DNA from: Eubacterium sp.
Lineage (GTDB): Bacteria > Bacillota > Clostridia > Lachnospirales > Lachnospiraceae
Assembly (NCBI GenBank): GCA_024681495.1
Contig: JAILAS010000044.1
Span: 1 to 15,772, forward strand
DNA length: 15,772 nt
Reading direction: 5' to 3'
A program made the translations under genes and the position numbers. The notes under the pieces are model-generated. The model ran no database searches. It had not been told where the DNA came from and was given only the letters and a program-made list of their open reading frames with translations. Within the stretch, counting starts at the first letter, position 1. Every line of letters begins with the position of its first letter. Below, piece after piece: positions 1 through 6,137 of this stretch.

Positions 1-1
1 T

Positions 2-74
2 GCGATAGTAGTACAGTTGGTAGTACGCCACCTTGCCAAGGTGGAGGTCGCGAGTTCGAGTCTCGTCTATCGCT
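2..74 (+). tRNA. tRNA-Gly (anticodon GCC)
   Basis: The cloverleaf folds completely. The acceptor stem is GCGATAG (2-8) with CTATCGC (67-73) and discriminator T74. The D arm closes with GTAC/GTAC around AGTTGGTA. The anticodon stem CCACC/GGTGG encloses the loop TTGCCAA with anticodon GCC at 35-37, and the T arm is GCGAG-TTCGAGT-CTCGT. The anticodon reads GGC and GGU glycine codons. CCA is not encoded after position 74, so it must be added enzymatically, as is common in Clostridia. The promoter lies left of the window. A terminator follows 9 nt downstream, so this is the last or only RNA of its transcript. Confidence 0.97.
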
Positions 75-83
75 CGCTAAGTT

Positions 84-120
84 AGGTCGTCAAAACCGAC
101 AGGGTTTGACGGCCTCTTTT
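84..120 (+). terminator. Rho-independent terminator of the tRNA-Gly
   Basis: The arms AGGTCGTCAAA (84-94) and TTTGACGGCCT (105-115) pair with one G-T wobble around a short loop, and CTCTTTTG follows. It directly follows the tRNA and ends about 30 nt before the next start codon. Confidence 0.88.
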
Positions 121-151
121 GTTATATCAAAGACTAAAGGAAGACCGAATA

Positions 152-1699
152 ATGATTAATCTCAGACAGACTCTTGTTAAGTTTTATGTCATAGTTACCC
201 TGCTGTTCATGCCGCTCTACTACGAGAACGGCTATTTCAACACTCTCGATGCGAAGAGCCACATATTCTGGGTCGCCAGCGGCATCGTCATCGCCGTGAC
301 CATCATAATCGCAGTGCTGGAGATTCTCGTCGAGAAGAGGACTCCCGGGCCCGTGCTCGCAGAGAAGGGCCGGTTTTCCGTCATGGACGGAGCCATCCTC
401 TCGTTCGGCATCGTGGCGCTCGTGTCCTGCGTCCTCAGCGACTATAAGGTTTATGCATTCACGGGCAGCCAGGGATGGAACATCGGCGGCTGGACGATCA
501 TCGCCCTGGTATTCACGTATTTCTTCGTATCCAGAAACTACACCTTTGAGAAGGACCTGTGGGTTTACAGCACCATTGCGTGCGCGTGCCTCTATGTGCT
601 CGGACTCCTGAACGGCCTGGGTGTGGATCCCCTCGGACTCCACGCGAAGCTCGCCGACTCCGAGATGTTTGAGTACATAGCCACCATAGGAAACATAAAC
701 AGCTACTCGGGCTACCTCTCGTTGAGCCTGCCCCTCCTTTCGATGGTGGCCATCATCGACGAGCGCAGGTGGCTTAGGAACACGCTCTACGTGGTTCTCT
801 TCTTCGGATACACGAACCTCTTCACCAACAACAGCGCCGGTGGATTCCTCGGCGTCGGCGTGGGATTCTGTTTCCTGATCTACTACTGCCTGAAGGACCC
901 CTCGAAGTACAGGAGGCTCCTTACTCTCGGCCTCATATTCTCGGCCTCCTGCCTCCTTATGGAGCTGGCGGTGAAGTTTTGGCCCATCGAGATGGTGGAG
1001 CTCTCCGACGTTTCGCTCGTTCTTACCGATAAGCTCCTCTTCGTGCCGATTGCCGTCGTGTGCGGAGTGCTGCTTCTGGTTGACATAAAAAAGCATGAGA
1101 TATTCACGGAAAGGTTTGCGAGCATCGTAAGCAAGATTTTCGCGGCCATCGTCATTGTCGCCGTAATCGCGGCCGTGGCATATACCGCCACCCACTTCAG
1201 CGGCAAGTGGGGCACCAAGCGCGGATGGATCTGGGGCTTTGCGGTCTCCGTATTTTCGGCCGGATCGATCAGGGAGAAGCTCTTCGGAGTGGGCCCCGAC
1301 TGCTTCGGCATTCCCGTCATGGACATGTTCGAGGAATTCATAAACGAGCACTGGGGAAAGAGAATCGCCAACGCGCACAACGAGTTCATGCAGTACCTGG
1401 TGACCACCGGCATCTTCGGGCTGGCGTCGTATTGCATGATGTGGATCACCTCCTTCGTGGAATATGTGAAGCGCATCTCGTGGAGAGACGAGAAGGCCCC
1501 GTTTTTCTTCGCGATAATGGGATACATGGGACAGGCCATCGTAAACAACCCTCAGGCCCTCAATATGGCGACGCTGTTCCTCTTCTTCGGAATTTACAGG
1601 TCGTTCGACCTGCCGCACGAGGACCCGGCCATAATAGTGGACGACACCCCGTCCAAGGGTAAGAAGAAGTCGAAAAAGAAGTCGGGCAAGAGGCGCTGA
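152..1699 (+). CDS. O-antigen ligase/polymerase-like (Wzy_C-type) polytopic membrane protein
   Basis: A 515-residue integral membrane protein with about ten or more hydrophobic segments. Features typical of the O-antigen ligase/polymerase family are GNINSYSGYL (residues 180-189), an extracytoplasmic stretch with KRGWIWG (356-362), and NAHNEFMQYLVTTGIFG (407-423), whose His-Asn-Glu resembles the conserved HxE-type motif of the family. Such enzymes join or polymerise lipid-linked glycans at the outer membrane face; in a Gram-positive cell the product would be an exopolysaccharide or wall glycan. The tail is lysine-rich (KGKKKSKKKSGKRR). I chose ATG152 because AAAGGAAG (136-143) lies just upstream; an in-frame TTG at 119 sits inside the tRNA terminator. 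It is followed after 1 nt by birA. No glycosyltransferase genes are nearby, so the substrate is unknown. Confidence 0.85.
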   Translation: MINLRQTLVKFYVIVTLLFMPLYYENGYFNTLDAKSHIFWVASGIVIAVTIIIAVLEILVEKRTPGPVLAEKGRFSVMDGAILSFGIVALVSCVLSDYKVYAFTGSQGWNIGGWTIIALVFTYFFVSRNYTFEKDLWVYSTIACACLYVLGLLNGLGVDPLGLHAKLADSEMFEYIATIGNINSYSGYLSLSLPLLSMVAIIDERRWLRNTLYVVLFFGYTNLFTNNSAGGFLGVGVGFCFLIYYCLKDPSKYRRLLTLGLIFSASCLLMELAVKFWPIEMVELSDVSLVLTDKLLFVPIAVVCGVLLLVDIKKHEIFTERFASIVSKIFAAIVIVAVIAAVAYTATHFSGKWGTKRGWIWGFAVSVFSAGSIREKLFGVGPDCFGIPVMDMFEEFINEHWGKRIANAHNEFMQYLVTTGIFGLASYCMMWITSFVEYVKRISWRDEKAPFFFAIMGYMGQAIVNNPQALNMATLFLFFGIYRSFDLPHEDPAIIVDDTPSKGKKKSKKKSGKRR

Positions 1700-1700
1700 T

Positions 1701-2663
1701 ATGAACACCAAAGAGGCGCTTCTAAGGACCCTTGAGGAGAACAAGGGCGAATACATCTCCGGCGAGAGCCTGGCGAGCCGACTGTCGGTGAGCCGTAACG
1801 CTGTCTGGAAGGCTGCACGGGCGCTCAGGGAGGACGGCTACGACATAGAGTCGGTCTCGCGGAAGGGGTATAGGCTCGTGGAGAGCACGGACATATTGTC
1901 GGCCCCGGGGATAGAGGCGTTTACGTCTCCGATTAGCCTGGAGGTCTTTGACTCCATAGACTCCACCAACGAGGAGCTTAAGAGGAAGGCCCTGTCGGGT
2001 GCACCGCACGGCGCGCTGGTCGTGGCGAATCAGCAGACCGCAGGGAAGGGCAGGCGCGGGCGCCCGTTCTACTCGCCCTCGGACACGGGGCTGTATATGA
2101 GCGTGCTGCTTCGACTCGACCTCGACTTTTCCGAGAGCGTGCTCATCACCACGGCGTCGTCTGTCGCGGTGGCGAGGGCCATAGAGAAGGTGTGCGGCGT
2201 CTCGACCGGCATCAAATGGGTGAACGACATCTACATGAACGGCAGGAAGGTATGCGGCATACTGTCCGAGGCCGTGACGGATATAGAGTCGGGATCCATC
2301 GACAGCATCGTCGTCGGAATCGGCGTCAACGTGAGCACGGGTGACTTCCCCGGGGACTTCAGCGAGAGGGCTTCGTCCATCTTCGGGGACGGCCGTACAC
2401 ACAGCGTGAGAAACAGATTGGCGGCCGCCATCTACGATGAGCTCATGGAGGTGGCAAACGCCCTTCCGGACAAGGAGTTTCTGGAGGAGTACCGCCGCAG
2501 GTCCGTGGTTTTGGGAAAGCGGATCCGCTACTCGAAGGGGAATGATTTCCTCGAGGGAGAGGCGGTTGATATAGACGCGGGAGGAGGCCTTGTGGTGGAA
2601 TCAGACACCGAGGGGCGCATCACCCTTTCGACGGGAGAAATCACCATCAGAGGGGACTTCTGA
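1701..2663 (+). CDS. birA: Bifunctional biotin-protein ligase / biotin-responsive repressor BirA
   Basis: A 320-residue protein with the full two-part BirA layout. Residues 1-60 form a winged helix-turn-helix (SRLSVSRNAVWKAARALRE), followed by the ligase core. The biotinoyl-AMP loop is GKGRRGRPF (115-123), with KWVND (172-176) and GRKVCGILSE (181-190) behind it; the C-terminal SH3-like cap spans about 270-320. It activates biotin with ATP and attaches it to the lysine of carrier proteins such as acetyl-CoA or pyruvate carboxylase, in the cytoplasm. The N-terminal DNA-binding domain suggests it also represses biotin genes, none of which are in the window. It starts 1 nt after the preceding stop with only a modest ribosome site (AAGAGG), so translational coupling is likely. 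Confidence 0.95.
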   Translation: MNTKEALLRTLEENKGEYISGESLASRLSVSRNAVWKAARALREDGYDIESVSRKGYRLVESTDILSAPGIEAFTSPISLEVFDSIDSTNEELKRKALSGAPHGALVVANQQTAGKGRRGRPFYSPSDTGLYMSVLLRLDLDFSESVLITTASSVAVARAIEKVCGVSTGIKWVNDIYMNGRKVCGILSEAVTDIESGSIDSIVVGIGVNVSTGDFPGDFSERASSIFGDGRTHSVRNRLAAAIYDELMEVANALPDKEFLEEYRRRSVVLGKRIRYSKGNDFLEGEAVDIDAGGGLVVESDTEGRITLSTGEITIRGDF

Positions 2664-2674
2664 CAGGAGGAGCA

Positions 2675-3451
2675 ATGTACAACGAGCTTTTACACATAGG
2701 GCCGGTCACCGTATACGGATATGGCCTCATGATTGCCATAGGAATAATAGCGGCTTATTTTACGGCCGAGTACAGGTCGAAGAAGATGGGGCTCGATGCC
2801 GATAAGATATTCGGGCTGACCATCTGGTGCGTCATTTCGGGGTACATCGGCTCGAAGGTGCTGTACTGCATCACGGTGCTCGACGAGCTTATCGCCAATC
2901 CGGAGAACATACTGAGCGACCTCTCGAACGGATGGGTCGTCTACGGCGGGATTCTGGGCGGCATCCTCGGTGCCGTCATATACTGCAGGGTGAGGAAGAT
3001 GGACTTCATCGCGTACTTCGACATGGCGATGCCATCGGTGGCGCTGGCGCAGGGCTTCGGGCGAATCGGGTGCTTTCTGGCGGGCTGCTGCTACGGCGCG
3101 CAGACCGACTTCCCGGTCGCGGTGACTTTTCACAATTCGGAATTTGCGCCCAACAATGTGGCGCTCATCCCCACACAGCTCTACTCGAGCGCGTTCAACT
3201 TCGCGAACTTTTTCGTGCTGATACTCATCGCGAAGAGGACGAAGAGGCGCGGGCTGGTCGGAGGGCTCTACCTCGTGTTCTACAGCGTCGGACGATTCGT
3301 GATAGAGTTCTTCCGCGGCGATCTCGAGCGCGGCAGCGTGGGAGCGCTTTCCACGTCGCAGTTCATATCGCTATTTATTCTGGCAGCAGGACTGATAGTA
3401 ATTTTCATGGGAGGAAGACGCAATGATCCTTCAGGCGAAGAATCTGTCTAA
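2675..3451 (+). CDS. lgt: Prolipoprotein diacylglyceryl transferase Lgt
   Basis: A 258-residue membrane protein of about seven hydrophobic segments. It starts HIGPVTVYGYGLMIAIG (7-23), carries the Lgt signature as GRIGCFLAGCCYG (129-141), and ends its core with GRFVIEFFRGD (206-216), whose arginines match the essential R143/R239 region of E. coli Lgt. It transfers diacylglycerol from phosphatidylglycerol to the lipobox cysteine of prolipoproteins in the plasma membrane. At the position of E. coli His103 (in HGG) this protein has Tyr90 (VVYGGILGG), a substitution I believe is common in clostridial Lgt. The start is set by AGGAGG (2666-2671). Its last 29 nt overlap the next gene, pointing to coupled translation. 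Confidence 0.93.
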   Translation: MYNELLHIGPVTVYGYGLMIAIGIIAAYFTAEYRSKKMGLDADKIFGLTIWCVISGYIGSKVLYCITVLDELIANPENILSDLSNGWVVYGGILGGILGAVIYCRVRKMDFIAYFDMAMPSVALAQGFGRIGCFLAGCCYGAQTDFPVAVTFHNSEFAPNNVALIPTQLYSSAFNFANFFVLILIAKRTKRRGLVGGLYLVFYSVGRFVIEFFRGDLERGSVGALSTSQFISLFILAAGLIVIFMGGRRNDPSGEESV

Positions 3452-5423
3452 ATCATTCGGGAGTGACACCATCCTTAAGGATGTTTCCTTTCACATAGAA
3501 GAAAACGAAAAGGCGGCGATTATCGGCATAAACGGTGCCGGTAAATCGACGCTTTTTAAGATAATCGCAGGGGCCGAGTCCGCGGACGACGGCGTGATAA
3601 CCATATCCAGGGGCGTAAGGTGCGGATTCCTGGCGCAGGTGGTAGACGAGAACTTCGACGGTACCATCTACGAGGAGGTGATCTGCGCGCGGCCCGACAT
3701 CCTCGAGGACGAGGAGAGCCTGCGCGACATGGAACGCAGGATGGACACGGAGACCGGAAAGGCGCTCGACGACCTTATCATGGAGTACCACGAGAAGGCG
3801 CGCGAGTACGAGGAGAAGGGCGGCCCGTCATACAGGAGCGAGGCTGTGGGTATCCTGAAGGGACTCGGCTACACGCAGGACGACTTCGACAGGCCCTTAG
3901 CCGAGCTCTCGGGAGGTCAGAAGACCCGCGTGGCGCTCGGCAGGCTCCTGCTCTCGAAGCCGGATATCCTGCTCCTCGACGAGCCCACCAACCACCTGGA
4001 CATAGAGTCGGTGGAGTGGCTCGAGGGCTACATCCGCGGCTACTCGGGGGCCGTGCTCATCATCGCCCACGACAGGTACTTCCTCGACAGGACTGTCACG
4101 AAGATAGTCGAGATAGAGCGAGGCGTGGCCACGATGTTCGAGGGTAATTACACCGAGTATTCCCGTAAGAAGGAGGTGCTGCGCGTCGCACAGAGGAACG
4201 CGTACCTAAAGCAGCAGTCCCAGATCGAGCACGAGGAGAAGGTAATCGCGAAGCTTCGCCAGTTCAACAGGGAGAAGTCCATAAAGCGCGCTGACTCGCG
4301 TCAGAAGAAGCTCGACAAGATGGAGGTCCTCGATAAGCCCGTCGAGGAGAACAGCCGGATGAAGCTGACTTTAGAGCCCCGCGTAGAGAGCGGCAAGGAC
4401 GTGCTGACGGTGGAGGGACTATCCAAGTCATACGATGGCAGACGGATTTTCTCCGACCTCTCGTTCGACATCCGCCGCGGCGAGCGCGTGGCGCTGATAG
4501 GCGAAAACGGTGCCGGTAAGACTACAGTGCTAAAGATATTATGTAAACTAGAGTCGGCGGACGCCGGAGATCTCAGGACCGGCGCCAAGGTCAAGATCGG
4601 ATACTACGATCAGGAGCACCAGAGGCTCACGCCCGAGAACACCCTGACCGATGAGCTACCCGACGCATACCCCGACCTGACCGTGACCAACATAAGGGAC
4701 ACGCTGGCCGCCTTCCTCTTCACCGGCGACGACGCCTTCAAGCGCGTGAAGGACCTGAGCGGAGGCGAGCGCGGCAGGCTCTCCATGGCCAAACTCATGC
4801 TCTCGGGCGCGAACTTCCTAGTCCTCGACGAGCCCACCAACCACCTGGACATGATCTCCGAGGAGATCCTCGAGGAGGTGCTGCGCGACTACACCGGCAC
4901 CGTCTTCTTCGTATCGCACGACAGGTACTTCATAAACCGCGTCGCCACGAGGATAATCCGCCTCGACGGAAACGGCCTCACGGTCTACCACGGCGACTAC
5001 GACTACTACGTGGAAAAGCGAGCACAGCTCGAGGAAGCGGGAGTGCTTAAGCCGGGCGCTAAGAGTAATGCGGCGCCGTCCGGGACAGGCCCGGCCGGCC
5101 ATCCGGCCACCCCGGGCGCATCTGCGGCCGGTGCGGGCACGTCAGGCTCATCGGACTCCGGCGACAGCGCCATGGACGCAAAGGAGGCCCGGAAGGCCGC
5201 CAAGGCCAGGGAGGCCGAGCAGCGCCGTCACGATAAGGCGGTGGCCGAGGTCGAGGAGAGAATAGCCGTCCTCGAGGAGGAGAAGGGAAAACTCGAGGAG
5301 AGGCTGAACGATCCGGAGATTGCGACCGTGAGCGCCAAGCTCAACGAGGTGGTATCCGAGCTGGGCAGGGTCACCGAAGAACTCGAAGGTCTGTACGAAA
5401 AGTGGGAGGAACTCGAAGGTTGA
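3423..5423 (+). CDS. ABC-F family ATPase (ribosome-associated), with C-terminal coiled coil
   Basis: A 666-residue soluble protein with two ABC ATPase domains and no membrane segment, as in ABC-F proteins (Uup, EttA, YdiF, YkpA types). Domain 1 has Walker A GINGAGKS (35-42), signature LSGGQ (162-166), Walker B ILLLDEP (182-188) and AHD (215-217). A charged linker at about 245-310 corresponds to the P-site tRNA interaction motif. Domain 2 has GENGAGKT (360-367), LSGGE (445-449), FLVLDEP (465-471) and SHD (498-500). After residue 540 comes a linker rich in Gly, Ala, Pro and Ser (about 541-582), then a charged coiled coil (585-664). This layout most resembles Uup/YdiF; family members act on the ribosome in translation, and some protect against antibiotics, but nothing here marks a resistance type. 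ATG3423 lies behind GGGAGGAAG inside the end of lgt. Confidence 0.93.
   Translation: MILQAKNLSKSFGSDTILKDVSFHIEENEKAAIIGINGAGKSTLFKIIAGAESADDGVITISRGVRCGFLAQVVDENFDGTIYEEVICARPDILEDEESLRDMERRMDTETGKALDDLIMEYHEKAREYEEKGGPSYRSEAVGILKGLGYTQDDFDRPLAELSGGQKTRVALGRLLLSKPDILLLDEPTNHLDIESVEWLEGYIRGYSGAVLIIAHDRYFLDRTVTKIVEIERGVATMFEGNYTEYSRKKEVLRVAQRNAYLKQQSQIEHEEKVIAKLRQFNREKSIKRADSRQKKLDKMEVLDKPVEENSRMKLTLEPRVESGKDVLTVEGLSKSYDGRRIFSDLSFDIRRGERVALIGENGAGKTTVLKILCKLESADAGDLRTGAKVKIGYYDQEHQRLTPENTLTDELPDAYPDLTVTNIRDTLAAFLFTGDDAFKRVKDLSGGERGRLSMAKLMLSGANFLVLDEPTNHLDMISEEILEEVLRDYTGTVFFVSHDRYFINRVATRIIRLDGNGLTVYHGDYDYYVEKRAQLEEAGVLKPGAKSNAAPSGTGPAGHPATPGASAAGAGTSGSSDSGDSAMDAKEARKAAKAREAEQRRHDKAVAEVEERIAVLEEEKGKLEERLNDPEIATVSAKLNEVVSELGRVTEELEGLYEKWEELEG
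5404..5410 (+). promoter_or_regulatory. Ribosome binding site deciding the TTG start of nth
   Basis: GGGAGGA lies inside the last codons of the ABC-F gene, 9 nt before TTG5420. An in-frame GTG at 5402 overlaps this site and has no site of its own, so TTG is preferred. Starting at TTG also makes the Nth active-site numbering identical to E. coli (K120, D138, C187). Confidence 0.8.
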
Positions 5424-6043
5424 AAAAACGAACCGCGAAGATAATGGAGCTTTTCGACGAAAACCTGGGCACGCAGTTTCCCTGCGGGCTGGAGTACAGC
5501 ACGCCCTATCAGCTGCTCTTCGCCACGATCATGAGCGCGCAGTGCACGGATAAGCGCGTGAACATCGTGACGAGGGACCTCTTCGTGAAGTATCCTACGC
5601 TGGAGTCCTTTGCGGGAGCGAGCCTCGAGGAACTCGAGGAGGACATAAGGACGACCGGGTTTTACCACAACAAGGCGAAGAACATCATTGCATCGGCGCG
5701 CATCCTGCTGGCCGAGTACGGTGGCGAGGTTCCGTCGGACATAGACGAGCTGACGGCGCTCCCCGGCGTGGGCCGGAAGACCGCCAATGTGGTCCGCGGT
5801 AACGTATACGATATCCCCAGTGTGGTGGTGGACACGCACGTAAAGCGCGTCTCGCGCAGGCTGGGTCTCACCAAATCGGAGGACCCCGTGGTCATAGAAA
5901 AGGACCTTATGAAGGAGTACCCGGAGGACCATTGGATACTCATAAACCACCAGTTCATGGAGTTCGGGCGGAATATGTGCACCGCGCGCGCGCCGAAGTG
6001 CGAGCGCTGCTTCGCCCGCGAATATTGCAAAAACGGAAAATGA
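5420..6043 (+). CDS. nth: Endonuclease III (DNA glycosylase/AP lyase)
   Basis: A 207-residue protein, close to the 211 of E. coli Nth. The helix-hairpin-helix is LPGVGRKTANVV (114-125) with the Schiff-base lysine K120. The catalytic aspartate is D138 in VVVDTHVKRVSRRLGL. The [4Fe-4S] cluster cysteines are C187, C194, C197 and C203 (C-X6-C-X2-C-X5-C). All these numbers coincide with those of the E. coli enzyme when translation starts at TTG5420. It excises oxidised pyrimidines and nicks the resulting abasic site in base-excision repair. TTGA overlaps the ABC-F stop by 4 nt, making it the last gene of the run beginning at 152; a terminator follows at 6066. Confidence 0.96.
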   Translation: MKKRTAKIMELFDENLGTQFPCGLEYSTPYQLLFATIMSAQCTDKRVNIVTRDLFVKYPTLESFAGASLEELEEDIRTTGFYHNKAKNIIASARILLAEYGGEVPSDIDELTALPGVGRKTANVVRGNVYDIPSVVVDTHVKRVSRRLGLTKSEDPVVIEKDLMKEYPEDHWILINHQFMEFGRNMCTARAPKCERCFAREYCKNGK

Positions 6044-6065
6044 TGCCGGTTCTCTCCGGCTTGTA

Positions 6066-6105
6066 AAAAACCTCTGTACGTGTAAAAATACGTGTAGAGG
6101 TTTTT
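6066..6105 (+). terminator. Rho-independent terminator after nth
   Basis: The stem AAAACCTCTGTACGT with ACGTGTAGAGGTTTT pairs over about 15 bp, with two wobble pairs in the middle, around an AT-rich loop and ends in TTTTT. A smaller hairpin, GCCGG-TTCTCT-CCGGC (6045-6060), sits between it and the nth stop. It closes the wzy-like/birA/lgt/ABC-F/nth run. The A-run on the left side could give weak function on the other strand too. Confidence 0.88.
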
Positions 6106-6106
6106 G

Positions 6107-6128
6107 TATAATTATTATCTTTAAGAGG
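6107..6128 (+). promoter_or_regulatory. Possible -10 box and ribosome binding site of the Mo/W enzyme gene
   Basis: A perfect TATAAT at 6107-6112 directly follows the terminator U-tract, and AAGAGGTG (about 6122-6129) is the ribosome site for ATG6138. No convincing -35 box is present: the proper distance falls in the A-rich terminator loop. If real, the leader would be only about 20 nt, or the promoter needs an activator. Confidence 0.4.
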
Positions 6129-6137
6129 TGTGACGCT

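Noticed and set aside
2..120. tRNA gene as an integration site for a mobile element
   Set aside because: No integrase and no repeated tRNA 3' end are present in the window; the genes beside it are housekeeping.
134..1756. A 540-codon open frame on the minus strand across the wzy-like gene
   Set aside because: The product is His/Arg/Glu-rich without any recognisable motif, has no ribosome site, and mirrors the codon bias of the plus-strand gene, whose membrane topology and motifs are clear.
5402..5419. GTG5402 as the start of nth
   Set aside because: It overlaps the ribosome site itself and shifts the active-site numbering six residues away from E. coli Nth, whereas TTG5420 matches exactly.
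3423..5423. ABC-F gene as an antibiotic-resistance determinant
   Set aside because: The layout with a C-terminal coiled coil fits Uup/YdiF-type housekeeping members, and nothing in the context suggests transfer.
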